From JBOGOC01 sp050747525 (GTDB taxonomy: Bacteria; Acidobacteriota; Polarisedimenticolia; JACPZX01; DASXTC01), in the NCBI GenBank assembly GCA_050747525.1, contig JBOGOC010000061.1, positions 62,001 through 126,000 of the forward strand: a stretch of 64,000 nt of DNA, written 5' to 3'. Positions 56,110-64,000 of this stretch are shown here, one piece after another. Within the stretch, counting starts at the first letter, position 1. Each line of letters begins with the position of its first letter. Both the position numbers and the translations under genes were made by a program. The notes below the pieces were generated by a model. That model was not told where the DNA came from, searched no databases, and was given only the letters and a program-made list of their open reading frames with translations.

Positions 56110-57389
56110 GGGTGCGCGCCGACCGCCGCCTCCAGCCGCGACTCCGAATCGAGCAGGAAGTTTCCGGACGTCACCACGCGGTCGCCTTCGTCCAGGCCCC
56201 GCAGGATCTGGATGGCATCATCCAGCCGGGCCCCCAGGACCACCTGGCGGGGCTCGAAGTGCCCCTCGCCGCGGTCCACGAACACCACGTCCTTGTCGCC
56301 CGTGCTCAGGACGGCGCCGCGCGGGACCGCCAGCCCCTCGCCCAGATCGGACTCCAGCTGGACGTCGGCGAACATCTCGGGCTTCAGCGCGAGATCCGGG
56401 TTGGGCAGCTCGACCCGCACCTTGACGGTGCGTGTGGTCTCCGACAGGACCGGTGAGATGAACGAGACGTTCCCTTCGAAGGCCCGGCCGGGCAGGTACG
56501 AAAGGGTCACCCGGGCCCGCTGCCCGAGCCGGATGAGCGGCATCTCGTATTCGTAGACGTCGGCCATCACCCACACCCTCTCCAGGTTGGCGATGTCCAG
56601 CACGGTCGTCCCCGAGTCGATCTTCTGGCCCTCCTGGACGTTCCTCATCACGATGTGGCCGGTGACCGGTGACGGCAGGGTGGTGGTGCGTGGAGCCTCT
56701 CCGGTGCGCTCCAGCTCCTCGATCTGCGCGGGGGCCAGATCGTACAGCAGCAGGCGGCGCCGGGCGCTCTGCACGAGCGCGTCGCCGCTGGCGCGCACGG
56801 CGGGATCGGCGGCGCTGCCGAGCCGATCGCGGGCCTTGAGCGCCAGGATGTATTCCTGCGCGGAGGCCAGCAGCTCCGGGCTGTAGATCGACAGAAGAGG
56901 CTGCCCGCGGCGCACCAGCTCTCCCGTGGTGTTGGCGTGCAGGCGCTCCACGTAGCCGCCGACCTTGGTGTGCACGTGGTGCAGGCGGGTCTCGTCGTAG
57001 GTGACCCGTCCGATGGTGCGGATGGTCCTGGACAGGCGCCGGCGCGTGACCGGCTCGCTGGTGACGCCGATCAGCTGCCGCTTCTGGAGCGACAGGTGCA
57101 CGGGGGCGCGCCCCTCGACGGGCGGGCCGGGCGCGGGGGCCGAGGCCGGGGCGGGGTGGGCCGCGGCCGATCGCTCCTGGATGGGGATCATGCGCATGCC
57201 GCAGATGGGGCAGTCCCCCGGGCGATCGGAGATCATCGTGGGATGCATGGGGCACTGGTACCGCACGGCGCTCCGAGCGATGACAGGAGGCTGCCCGCCG
57301 CGGCCCAGGATCCACGCTCCGCCGCCGGCCACCATCAGCCCGAAGCCGAAGGCGACGATCAGGGCCAGCCAGATCCGCCCTCGGGTCAT
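56106..57389 (-). CDS. cusB: CusB-type periplasmic adaptor with heavy-metal-binding domain
   Basis: A 427-residue adaptor. One N-terminal anchor span (IWLALIVAFGFGLMVAGGGAWIL), then a short metal-binding module at 45-70 with CPMHPTM and CPICGMRM, then hairpin/lipoyl/beta-barrel segments (VHTKVGGYVERLHANTTGELV; VMADVYEYEMPLIRLGQRARVTLSYLPG). The CPMHP-CPICGM module is common in Cu/Ag adaptors and may hand metal to the pump. ATGA overlaps to both neighbours. Confidence 0.9.
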   Translation of the reverse strand: MTRGRIWLALIVAFGFGLMVAGGGAWILGRGGQPPVIARSAVRYQCPMHPTMISDRPGDCPICGMRMIPIQERSAAAHPAPASAPAPGPPVEGRAPVHLSLQKRQLIGVTSEPVTRRRLSRTIRTIGRVTYDETRLHHVHTKVGGYVERLHANTTGELVRRGQPLLSIYSPELLASAQEYILALKARDRLGSAADPAVRASGDALVQSARRRLLLYDLAPAQIEELERTGEAPRTTTLPSPVTGHIVMRNVQEGQKIDSGTTVLDIANLERVWVMADVYEYEMPLIRLGQRARVTLSYLPGRAFEGNVSFISPVLSETTRTVKVRVELPNPDLALKPEMFADVQLESDLGEGLAVPRGAVLSTGDKDVVFVDRGEGHFEPRQVVLGARLDDAIQILRGLDEGDRVVTSGNFLLDSESRLEAAVGAHP

Positions 57390-58648
57390 GGGCGGGCCTC
57401 CCCCGCCGGGCCTGCCGTGCCGGATTGCACGAGCGGGAGAGCGGTGAGCCGCTCGAGTGCGGCGAGCGCCGAGACCCGCTCAGCCTTCTGGGCCTCGAGA
57501 TCGAGCTGGGATCGGAACAGAGAGCTGAAGTCGTTCAGCAGGGTCAGGAAGTCCACGCGCCCCACCCCGTAGGCCACCGACGAGGATTCCAGGGCGCTGC
57601 GCGCCTGCGGCAGGATCGACTGCTCGTAGATCGTGATCAGCCGGGCCGCCCGATCCGCGCGCGATGCCAGCTCCTGCACCTCGGCCGCGATCTCGAGCCG
57701 CGTGGCGGCCAGATCCTGGACGGCCGCGTCCACCTCCGCCGAAGCCTGCACCACTCCCTGCGCCTGCTTGTTCTGCCGGTAGAGAGGCAGGCGCACGCCG
57801 AACATCCCCATCACCATCGGATCGAGATCGCCGCGGTAGCTGTAGCCGGCGCCGTAGCTGAAGTCCGGCTTGAGATCCTTGCGGGCGAGCTCGAGGCGTG
57901 CCTCGCCGGCTCCCACCGCCGCCTGCGCCTGCAGGATCACGGGGGAGCGTGCCAGCGCCTCGGCCTCGAGCGCCGCGGCGTCCAGCTCGGCCACCGTGTC
58001 GGGAAGCGCGGTTGCCGGACCCAGGGGGAGCCTGTCGGTGTCGCCGACCAGGGCCCTCATCCTGGCCGCCGCCGCCCCCCGCTCCTGATGGATCCGCTCT
58101 CCCTGGGCCTCCAGCACGGCGATCTCCGTCTGCGCCTTGAGGACATTCTGCAGCAGGCCTTCGCCCGCCTCGTACCGCGCGCGGGTCGCATCGAGCAGCG
58201 ACGAGAGTAGGAACCGGCTCTCGTCCAGGATGGAGGCGGTCCGATCGAGCCGGTACAGGTCGGCGTAGACCTGCTTGACGCGAGCGGCGATCTCCAGCTC
58301 ACGCTGGCTCACCCCCAGTGCCGCCCCGTCCGCTTCGCGGCGCGCGACGTCGCCGGCCAGCCGGCGCTTGCCCGGATAGGGAAGCTCCTGCAGCCACGAA
58401 AGGGCGAGAAACGAGTCCACGCTGTCCCCCAGGGTGATGTCGTCGAGCGATTCGTTGGTGTACGCAATGGAGGCCATCGGGTCGGGGAGGGCCTCGACCT
58501 GCGAAGGGACGGCTTCCGCCGCGGCCTGCCGCCCCCGCGCCGCGGCGATCGCCGGATTGCGCTGGCGGGCCTGTTCGAGCAGCGACGCCAGGTCGAGCGG
58601 CTCGGGTGACGCCGCGTGGAACGCCGACCAGATCAGAATGCCGAGCAT
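57386..58648 (-). CDS. cusC: CusC-type outer-membrane channel (TolC family)
   Basis: A 420-residue TolC-family protein. N-terminal signal region (LGILIWSAFHAASPEPLDL), then long coiled helices with the family repeat (LASLLEQARQRNPAIAAARGRQAAAEA; and its second-half partner LEAEALARSPVILQAQAAVGAGEARLELARKDLKPDFSYGAGYSYRG). It supplies the outer-membrane duct of the efflux trio. AGGAAGGA ribosome site. Confidence 0.9.
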   Translation of the reverse strand: MLGILIWSAFHAASPEPLDLASLLEQARQRNPAIAAARGRQAAAEAVPSQVEALPDPMASIAYTNESLDDITLGDSVDSFLALSWLQELPYPGKRRLAGDVARREADGAALGVSQRELEIAARVKQVYADLYRLDRTASILDESRFLLSSLLDATRARYEAGEGLLQNVLKAQTEIAVLEAQGERIHQERGAAAARMRALVGDTDRLPLGPATALPDTVAELDAAALEAEALARSPVILQAQAAVGAGEARLELARKDLKPDFSYGAGYSYRGDLDPMVMGMFGVRLPLYRQNKQAQGVVQASAEVDAAVQDLAATRLEIAAEVQELASRADRAARLITIYEQSILPQARSALESSSVAYGVGRVDFLTLLNDFSSLFRSQLDLEAQKAERVSALAALERLTALPLVQSGTAGPAGEARP

Positions 58649-58711
58649 GGTGATCCTTCCTGAAGAGACAGATCCCCGTCGTGTTTCGATGCGTTGAAAG
58701 AGAGGAGGGTT

Positions 58712-58730
58712 CCCGCCGTGAGGCGGCGGG
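58712..58730 (-). terminator. GC hairpin between the small Cys-rich gene and cusC
   Basis: CCCGCCG (58712-58718) and CGGCGGG (58724-58730) form a perfect 7-base stem with a 5-base loop. It begins just past the small gene stop. With a weak T-rich stretch further on (CTCTCTTTC) it may act as an attenuator that lowers efflux-pump message relative to the small protein. Confidence 0.45.
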
Positions 58731-58732
58731 TG

Positions 58733-59083
58733 TCAGATCAGGAGAGGAGCGTTCTGGATGAGGAGGGATGCGGCGGGACGCTGGGCCTCATGCCGCGCCG
58801 CCAGACCGGCCTCGCGCGGACCGGTCATGTCGTCCGCGACGCGCACGATGGGCAGGCCGTCCGGCTGCCCCTTGGACAGGGTGCCCGCTCGTGATCCGGG
58901 GCCCTCACGGTCAGCAGGGGCGTCCGCCTCGCAGCAGCAGGCGGTGTCGGCGCTCCACTGGGTGGTGGGCCCCGAACAGTCGGGCATCGGGCAGGCGGGC
59001 TCGCAGAGCCACCCCAGCGAACAGGGCTGGGCGGTCAGGAAAAGGGCCGCCAGCAGTCCGGGCAGGACCTTCAACATCTTCAT
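58733..59083 (-). CDS. small secreted Cys-rich protein leading the cus operon
   Basis: A 116-residue protein: signal peptide (MLKVLPGLLAALFLTAQP), then a short Cys-dense region within residues 20-52 with seven Cys, including CEPACPMPDC and a CCC triplet, followed by a polar, Arg/Asp-rich tail without Cys. The Cys-Met spacing (ACPMPDC) would suit binding of Cu(I) or Ag(I). An in-frame ATG two codons later is possible. It lies directly under the cus promoter, 84 bases before cusC, so it is probably a periplasmic metal sponge or sensor. Not similar in plan to the nine-Cys peptides. Function not established. Confidence 0.65.
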   Translation of the reverse strand: MKMLKVLPGLLAALFLTAQPCSLGWLCEPACPMPDCSGPTTQWSADTACCCEADAPADREGPGSRAGTLSKGQPDGLPIVRVADDMTGPREAGLAARHEAQRPAASLLIQNAPLLI

Positions 59084-59093
59084 GTGTAATCGG

Positions 59094-59122
59094 AATCTAC
59101 AGCAATCTCCCGGGAGGGTCAA
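59094..59122 (-). promoter_or_regulatory. promoter of the cus operon
   Basis: On the minus strand TTGACC (59122 to 59117), 17-base spacer and TAGATT (59099 to 59094), ending 10 bases before the ATG at 59083. Good -35, fair -10. Confidence 0.6.
59107..59116. promoter_or_regulatory. palindrome in the cus promoter spacer, likely operator
   Basis: CTCCCGGGAG is a perfect 10-base palindrome inside the spacer between the -35 and -10 boxes. Metal regulators of the MerR/CueR family bind dyads in this place; no such regulator gene is in the window. Confidence 0.45.
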
Positions 59123-59168
59123 ACCGGAACCTCCGGCCTCCCGGCCGGGGACAATGCGGTAACATGCG

Positions 59169-59636
59169 ATGGTGCGACAAATCCTGTTGTCCCTGTGCCT
59201 GCTCGCCATGCTCGTGGCCTGCCATACGGAAAGGGTGTGCGACGTGTGCGGGCGCGATGAATGCGCCGGACTCGCATTCAGGATTGAATACGCCGATGGC
59301 GGCGCGCAGGAGACATGCTGTCCGAGGTGCGGCTCTCATGCGCTGGCGGAGGCGGGGGGCCGGGTCCCGGCCCGGCTGTTGGCGCGCGATTTCGCGACGG
59401 GAAAGCCGGTGGACGCGCACGCGGCCCGCTACGTCGAGGGAAGCGACGTGGAGCACTGCCGCACCATGAACGAGCAGAGGCGCCAGGAGCTGCACTACGA
59501 TCGATGCCTCCCGAGCCTGATCGCCTTCGCTTCCGAGGAGCAGGCCCTGTCGTTCGTGCGCGAGCACGGAGGACGGCTGCGCACGTTCGAAGATCTGAAG
59601 TTCGGCCAGGCGCCGGACGCTGCCGCCGCCCGCTGA
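59169..59636 (+). CDS. NosL-like copper-binding lipoprotein
   Basis: A 155-residue lipoprotein (signal SLCLLAMLVAC, Cys18). The next part has two Cys pairs (CDVCGRDEC and CCPRCG) like a small metal-binding knuckle; the second half follows NosL, with DFATGKPVDAHAARYVEGSD and IAFASEEQALSFVREHGGRL. NosL proteins bind Cu(I) for copper enzymes. It diverges from the cus operon over an 85-base gap and probably shares its control. Confidence 0.7.
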   Translation: MVRQILLSLCLLAMLVACHTERVCDVCGRDECAGLAFRIEYADGGAQETCCPRCGSHALAEAGGRVPARLLARDFATGKPVDAHAARYVEGSDVEHCRTMNEQRRQELHYDRCLPSLIAFASEEQALSFVREHGGRLRTFEDLKFGQAPDAAAAR

Positions 59637-59649
59637 GGGCCTCTGAGCC

Positions 59650-60234
59650 ATGAGCGATCTCCCGCTGGCCACGGACGACGCGAATGCCCGCGACGACGTC
59701 GCGCCGCCGGTCCCGCCGCCCGTCCCGATGGCCGCGAACGTGGCCGACGGCGTGGAGCGGAGCCTCGATCCCCGCAACATCACGCTGCAGAAACTCGAAG
59801 GCTGGATCTTCACCGCGTGCGTCGCGGCCGCAAACACCATCATCCTCCCCATCGTGATCCTTTCGGCGCCGCTCCCCGCCGTGCTGGACATCCTGATCGT
59901 GGCGGCGGCCCTCGGCGTGGTGGCCACGCTGGCCTGGATAGGGAAAAAGTGGCCCGAGGTGGAGCACCGCCATGCTTTCTACCGGGTCGGCGACGAAGGG
60001 ATCGAGATCCGGCGCGGCGTGGTGTGGCGCCACGTCATCTCGGTGCCACGATCGCGCATCCAGCACACCGACGTCTCGCAGGGCCCGCTCGCGCGGCGCT
60101 TCGGTCTGGGGACCCTCAGCCTCTTCACGGCCGGGACCGAGCACGAGCGGATCGATCTCTCGGGCCTGGATCACGGCGTGGCCATGGCCATCCGCGATGC
60201 CCTGGCCCCTTCGGACCGCACCGATGCCGTCTGA
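59650..60234 (+). CDS. YdbS-like membrane protein with bacterial PH domain
   Basis: A 194-residue protein: a polar Pro-rich start, two spans (IFTACVAAANTIILPIVILS and AVLDILIVAAALGVVATLAWI) and a bPH2 (DUF304) domain (FYRVGDEGIEIRRGVVWRHVISVPRSRIQHTDVSQGPLARRFGLGTL, shown here by its SRIQHTDVSQG motif). YdbS and YdbT work as a pair at the membrane; their role is poorly known. Overlaps the next gene by 11 bases. Confidence 0.85.
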   Translation: MSDLPLATDDANARDDVAPPVPPPVPMAANVADGVERSLDPRNITLQKLEGWIFTACVAAANTIILPIVILSAPLPAVLDILIVAAALGVVATLAWIGKKWPEVEHRHAFYRVGDEGIEIRRGVVWRHVISVPRSRIQHTDVSQGPLARRFGLGTLSLFTAGTEHERIDLSGLDHGVAMAIRDALAPSDRTDAV

Positions 60235-61723
60235 GAAGCGGCTTCACCCGCTTTCCCCGCTGTTCATGATCGCCTCCAATGCGAAGAGCCTCATCCTTCC
60301 CGGCCTGCTCGTGCTCGTGGCCGCGCGCGGCAGCAACCTGGACCTCTGGCTGATGCTGCTCATCATCCCGTACGCGCTGGTGGCCATCCTGCGCTACGCC
60401 ACGCTGCGCTACGAGCTGGGCCCCGAGGACCTGGTGATCCGCACCGGGCTCGTCTTCCGCAACGTCCGGCACATCCCCTACGGCCGCATCCACAACATCG
60501 GCTCGGTGCGCAACGTCCTTCATCGCATGGGCGGCGTGGCAGAGGTCCGCGTGGAGACCGCCGGGGGAGGCGGCAAGAAGGCCGAGGCAAAGCTCCAGGT
60601 CCTGTCCGTGGCGGCGATGGAGGAGCTGAGGCGCCAGGTCTTCGAGCGCAAGGCCCTGGCGGCGGGGGAGGCCCCGGCGGCCGAGCCCGTCGAGACGCGC
60701 GTCGACGAGAACGTCCTCCTGCGCATGCCGGTGCGCGAGCTGCTCCTGTACGGCGTGATCGAGAACCGCGGGATGGTGGTGATGGCCGCGGCGTGGGGCT
60801 TCTTCTGGCAGATCGCGTGGCAGATGGGCTGGCTGGACGGGAGAGGAATGACCGTGCGCAACGAGGACGTCCGTCAGGTCACCTCGTTCATCGGCCGGTC
60901 CGGACTGGCGGTTGCCCTCCTGTGGGCCGCAGGGCTGGTGCTGGCCTTCCTCGTCTCGCTGAGGATCTTCTCGATCGGCTGGGCCCTCGTGAAGCTGTAC
61001 GGCTTCACCCTGGCGCGCCGCGACAAGGACCTCATCACCAGCTGCGGCCTGCTCACGCACGTGTTCACCGCCATCCCGGCCCGCCGGATCCAGGTGCTCA
61101 CGGTGCGGGAAGGGCCGATGCATCGTCTGTTCGGGCGGGTGGAGGTGCGCGCCGACATCGTGGGCGGCTCACCCGAGGATGCCTCCGCGGCGCACGAGCG
61201 GATCGCGCCGCTGGTGCGCGCCTCGGACTGCCCGGACCTGGTGCGACGGATCCAGCCCGAGCTGGACGTGTCGTCAGTGACGTGGGTGGGGGTGCACCCG
61301 CGCGCCGCGCGGCGGATCTTCAAGAGGTACGTGATCATCATGGCGATCGCGTCACTGATCATCGCGTTGAACGCCGGCTGGCCGGCACTGGGACTGCTGC
61401 CGCTCTCGCTGCCGCTGCTGTGGCTCATCGCGCGCGGGCAGGCCAGGCGACTGGGCTACCGCGTGGACGAACGGGGGATCTTCTTTCGCAGCGGATGGCT
61501 GTGGAGGCGCGCCAGCGGGGCCCGCCACGACAAGGTCCAGTCGGTCGGGCTGAACGAGTCCCCCTTCGACCGCCGCCACGGCATGGCGACGCTGGTGGTG
61601 GACAACGCGGGGATGTCGCAGTCCAGCCACAAGCTGCGCGTTCCCTACCTGGACGCCGCCATCGCGCGGCACCTCCACGACGAGATCGAGGCGCGCGCGG
61701 CGCGAAGCGCCTTCCGGTGGTGA
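60224..61723 (+). CDS. YdbT-like membrane protein with repeated bacterial PH domains
   Basis: A 499-residue protein with about six spans and three bPH2 repeats, each with a RIHNIGSVRN / RIQVLTVREG / KVQSVGLNES core, matching YdbT. ATG at 60224 overlaps the YdbS end. Together with YdbS it probably forms a membrane complex involved in envelope protection. Convergent with the beta-helix gene, six bases apart. Confidence 0.85.
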   Translation: MPSEKRLHPLSPLFMIASNAKSLILPGLLVLVAARGSNLDLWLMLLIIPYALVAILRYATLRYELGPEDLVIRTGLVFRNVRHIPYGRIHNIGSVRNVLHRMGGVAEVRVETAGGGGKKAEAKLQVLSVAAMEELRRQVFERKALAAGEAPAAEPVETRVDENVLLRMPVRELLLYGVIENRGMVVMAAAWGFFWQIAWQMGWLDGRGMTVRNEDVRQVTSFIGRSGLAVALLWAAGLVLAFLVSLRIFSIGWALVKLYGFTLARRDKDLITSCGLLTHVFTAIPARRIQVLTVREGPMHRLFGRVEVRADIVGGSPEDASAAHERIAPLVRASDCPDLVRRIQPELDVSSVTWVGVHPRAARRIFKRYVIIMAIASLIIALNAGWPALGLLPLSLPLLWLIARGQARRLGYRVDERGIFFRSGWLWRRASGARHDKVQSVGLNESPFDRRHGMATLVVDNAGMSQSSHKLRVPYLDAAIARHLHDEIEARAARSAFRW

Positions 61724-61729
61724 CGGAGA

Positions 61730-64000
61730 TCAAGGGGCCCGCAGAACGACCAGGAGATCGGCCGCGGCTTCGGCAGGGGACCGCCCGCTTCGCCCCCCGA
61801 TTCCACCCCCCGCAGCGCCGCAGTTCTTGACAGTGACGGTTCGCGTCGTGGGTGTCGGGTCCGTGAGCCCCCAGCGATCCATGACGTGGAAGGTGACACG
61901 GCAGGTCACAGCCGGAGTCGGAAAGACGACGCTTCCCGGACAGGCCGCGAGCTGATCGGGCGGGCACTCGGCCGATCCCTCGAAGTCCCAGAGATACGTG
62001 AAGGGAGGCGCGCCATCCGGATCCGTCTTGCTGCCGCACAGGAAGACGGCCTGGCCGGTGCACACGGTGGTGTCGGCTCCAGGCTGCTGCATCACGGCGT
62101 TGGGAGCCACTCCGGACGCGATCGAGCTGCTCTTCCAGAGCTGATCGAAGGGGAACACGTTCCAGCTGTCCGGGCTCACGCCGCAGGGAGCGGCCCCGAT
62201 GTCGCCGGGGTCGAAGGGTATGCCCGGAATGGCGGCATTGGCCGGAAAGTCGATTGGGACTGTCCCCCGGCCACCTTGACAGACCGGGCTGGTCTCCTGC
62301 GGGATGAACGTGGCGGGGCTCCAGTACTGGGACCCGGCCTTGACGCGCCAGAGAGTCGGGTCGGCACGGTCGACGCCCTCGCAGCCGTTCGCATCCGCGA
62401 AACAGCCGAATCCTTCCGTGGAAAGAAGAGGATCCGTGCCGACGAAGTCGGTGTTGCCGAGGCCGTGGCACTCCTGACCCAGCTCGGCGCAGAGGTTCCC
62501 CACCTTCTCGTCATCGTCGAGCAGCGCCCCCCCGTTGTCATGGATCTTCCAGTACAGGTTCCAGTCGACCACCTGGGGATCCGCGTGGTAGTCCCACGAA
62601 CCGCCCCCCTGGCCCACCCGCTGATTCATCTTGATGAAGATGTTGTTGAAGATCTCGGCGCCCACCATGGCATCACCAGAGTCCTCTCCCAGTACACCCA
62701 TCCCCTTGTCGGGGTGGCTGTCGGCCAGGACCACGGTGTTGTTGTAGACATGGAGCCCCGCCGATGACGCGCCCTCCGGCTTTTCGAGCTTGAACGCATA
62801 CTCATGACCGCGCTCCCGCCCGCCGTTCCAATCGCCGCCCTGACACGTCGTGCACGTGCAGCCCGCGCCCGGGGACGGGCAGCGGTTGACGTAGGGCTCC
62901 CCCAGAAGGACGCAGGTGTTCGAGTGGAAGAAGAATGGCCCGTACGATGAATCGGTCGTGTCCTGTCCGACCGCAAGGCAGATGAGGCTGTTCAGAATGA
63001 GGTTCCCGTAGATGTCATGGCGTCTCACGCCGGCGCCCTCGAGCTCGAAAGGATCGTCGGCGATCCCCTCGAACACGTTGTACCGGATGACGGAGTCTCC
63101 CTCGCCGCCCGCCGTTCCGTAGCCGTCGTGCCCGCCCGAGATGTAGTTGTGATCGAGGGTCCACCTTCGCGCGATCTGTGATGAGGAGGCTGAGGGCTGT
63201 ATCAGCGTGTAGCGCCATTCGTCGTAGCAGGGGCCGTCCTTGTCGTTCTTGCAATCCCCCCAGGACACCCAGCGGGGTTTGTCCGCCTGGATGAGATTGC
63301 GCGCCAGGGTCACGTCCTCGCTGGCACAGGTGCCGATGACCGCGCCGTCGTTGCCGGACCAGATCGTGTTGTCCTCGAAGACAAGGAAGGCGGCCGGGCC
63401 GCCTTCGGCGGGACATCCGATCTGCACGGTGCGGTGAGCCGCTTCGATGACCAGATTCCTGAATGTCAGGTGGCTGGCGGCCGTCCGTATGGAATGGTCC
63501 GGCGCGCTCTTCGGATAGCTGATGAGGAGCCGGTGGTTGCGTGGGTCGCTGTCGGCCGTGAAGCCCAGTGGAAGCCAGGTCTGCTCGTAGGCCGTCACCT
63601 GGGGAGTCGGGTCGAGCCTGACGTAGAGGCGCGATTGGGACTCATCGTGGAAGATTCCCGGCCCGATGTAGTAGTGGCCGCTCGGCTGCCATAAGCCGTC
63701 GGCCGTGGCGGTCAGGTCGGCATAGGCGGAGTACATCACCAGGCCGACCCTCAGGTGCTCGTAGGGCCGCTCCGTCAGGACATAGGCTGCTGAAGGCTCT
63801 CCCACAGTGTAGGGGACGTACCACGTCCTGTCAGAGGGAACGTAGGTCCATGCCTGTGAGTTGACATAGGACGCGGCCAGGCCGATGTGAGGTTTCGTGG
63901 GCCCGTATCCTTCGATCACGATGGGCTGCGCCGCCGTGCCGCTGTTCGTAAACGAGACCTGTTCCACGTACCAGCTCCCGCCTGCGGCCCCGTGAATTCT
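61730..64000 (-). CDS. secreted right-handed beta-helix / PKD protein (partial, N-terminus missing)
   Basis: The frame is open from the window end to 61730, so the true start lies beyond 64000. About 757 residues are seen. The first 560 show the short repeating strand-turn pattern of parallel beta-helix proteins (LTFRNLVIEAAHRTVQI, LVFEDNTIWSGNDGAVIG, VYNNTVVLADSH, EIFNNIFIKM) with Asn ladders. A PKD domain follows (FTYLWDFEGS, TVTVKNCG), and the tail is Gly/Ala/Arg-rich with no sorting signal seen. Many Cys pairs suggest an extracellular setting. Polysaccharide binding or lyase activity is possible; no catalytic set recognised. Confidence 0.7.
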   Translation of the reverse strand, partial: RIHGAAGGSWYVEQVSFTNSGTAAQPIVIEGYGPTKPHIGLAASYVNSQAWTYVPSDRTWYVPYTVGEPSAAYVLTERPYEHLRVGLVMYSAYADLTATADGLWQPSGHYYIGPGIFHDESQSRLYVRLDPTPQVTAYEQTWLPLGFTADSDPRNHRLLISYPKSAPDHSIRTAASHLTFRNLVIEAAHRTVQIGCPAEGGPAAFLVFEDNTIWSGNDGAVIGTCASEDVTLARNLIQADKPRWVSWGDCKNDKDGPCYDEWRYTLIQPSASSSQIARRWTLDHNYISGGHDGYGTAGGEGDSVIRYNVFEGIADDPFELEGAGVRRHDIYGNLILNSLICLAVGQDTTDSSYGPFFFHSNTCVLLGEPYVNRCPSPGAGCTCTTCQGGDWNGGRERGHEYAFKLEKPEGASSAGLHVYNNTVVLADSHPDKGMGVLGEDSGDAMVGAEIFNNIFIKMNQRVGQGGGSWDYHADPQVVDWNLYWKIHDNGGALLDDDEKVGNLCAELGQECHGLGNTDFVGTDPLLSTEGFGCFADANGCEGVDRADPTLWRVKAGSQYWSPATFIPQETSPVCQGGRGTVPIDFPANAAIPGIPFDPGDIGAAPCGVSPDSWNVFPFDQLWKSSSIASGVAPNAVMQQPGADTTVCTGQAVFLCGSKTDPDGAPPFTYLWDFEGSAECPPDQLAACPGSVVFPTPAVTCRVTFHVMDRWGLTDPTPTTRTVTVKNCGAAGGGIGGRSGRSPAEAAADLLVVLRAP

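Noticed and set aside
53083..56556. Very long plus-strand frame antisense to CusA/CusB
   Set aside because: Asp/His/Gln-rich shadow product; CusA and CusB on the minus strand are unambiguous.
1..64000. CRISPR arrays, tRNA or rRNA genes, transposases, integrases, phage genes
   Set aside because: None seen: no regular repeat-spacer pattern, no recognisable cloverleaf or rRNA core, and no DDE or tyrosine recombinase motif in any plausible frame.

Overview
The window is a gene-dense, GC-rich stretch of chromosome from a diderm (outer-membrane-bearing) aerobic bacterium. About 59 protein genes lie almost end to end, many joined by 1-14 base start/stop overlaps (ATGA, GTGA, TGATG). LolA, SurA-type chaperones, beta-barrel proteins ending in Phe, a TolC/RND/adaptor trio and an LpxL-type acyltransferase show the outer membrane. 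Alternative complex III joined to a caa3 oxidase, a large Asp-box (sortilin/VPS10) protein and a tricorn-like S41 protease fit Acidobacteriota or a neighbouring phylum; this placement is inference from gene content only. No rRNA, tRNA, CRISPR array, insertion sequence or prophage was recognised.

Layout: 1-6.2 kb holds the tail of an alpha/beta hydrolase, two tandem beta-barrel proteins, a phosphodiesterase/TPR lipoprotein, two parvulin/SurA-like foldases and an Hfq-like protein. At 6.2-9.4 kb there is a coupled LolA / histone-deacetylase-like / acyl carrier protein / hotdog / GT2 operon. At 9.4-18.2 kb are an M20 amidohydrolase, two small secreted Cys-rich peptides, an Asp-box protein, a gluzincin and a three-gene operon (unknown, intradiol-dioxygenase-like, haem-binding). 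At 18.1-30.5 kb are an MMPL exporter, polysaccharide deacetylase, PHP protein, AMP-forming ligase, two ketosynthases, two flavin oxidoreductases with a halogenase-type WxWxIP motif, a DUF2062 protein and an LpxL-type acyltransferase. At 30.5-39.5 kb are DoxX and small membrane proteins, an S41 protease, a decayed CBS-domain fragment, a double hybrid sensor kinase and a site-2-protease/CBS protein. At 39.6-51.6 kb a twelve-gene respiratory operon runs ActA-B-C-D-E-F, a small unknown, SCO, then CoxB-A-C-D. At 51.7-64 kb are a GNAT protein, a third Cys-rich peptide, a cusCBA-type copper/silver efflux operon led by a small Cys-rich secreted protein, a divergent NosL-like lipoprotein, a YdbS/YdbT pair and a beta-helix/PKD protein cut by the window end.

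Two systems stand out. First, the 6.2-9.4 and 18.1-30.5 kb arms together resemble an aryl-polyene/flexirubin/xanthomonadin-type lipid-pigment toolkit (ligase, ACP, dehydratase-like hotdog, ketosynthase pair, halogenase-like flavoenzymes, LpxL acyltransferase, GT2, MMPL exporter, LolA). No ketoreductase, thioesterase or ammonia lyase was found here. Second, three small secreted peptides each carry nine cysteines after the signal peptide, including a CC pair, in otherwise different spacing; they look like an uncharacterised secreted disulfide-rich family. Several genes also show a TAnnnT hexamer 5-9 bases before the start codon with no Shine-Dalgarno sequence, suggesting leaderless transcription is common in this genome.
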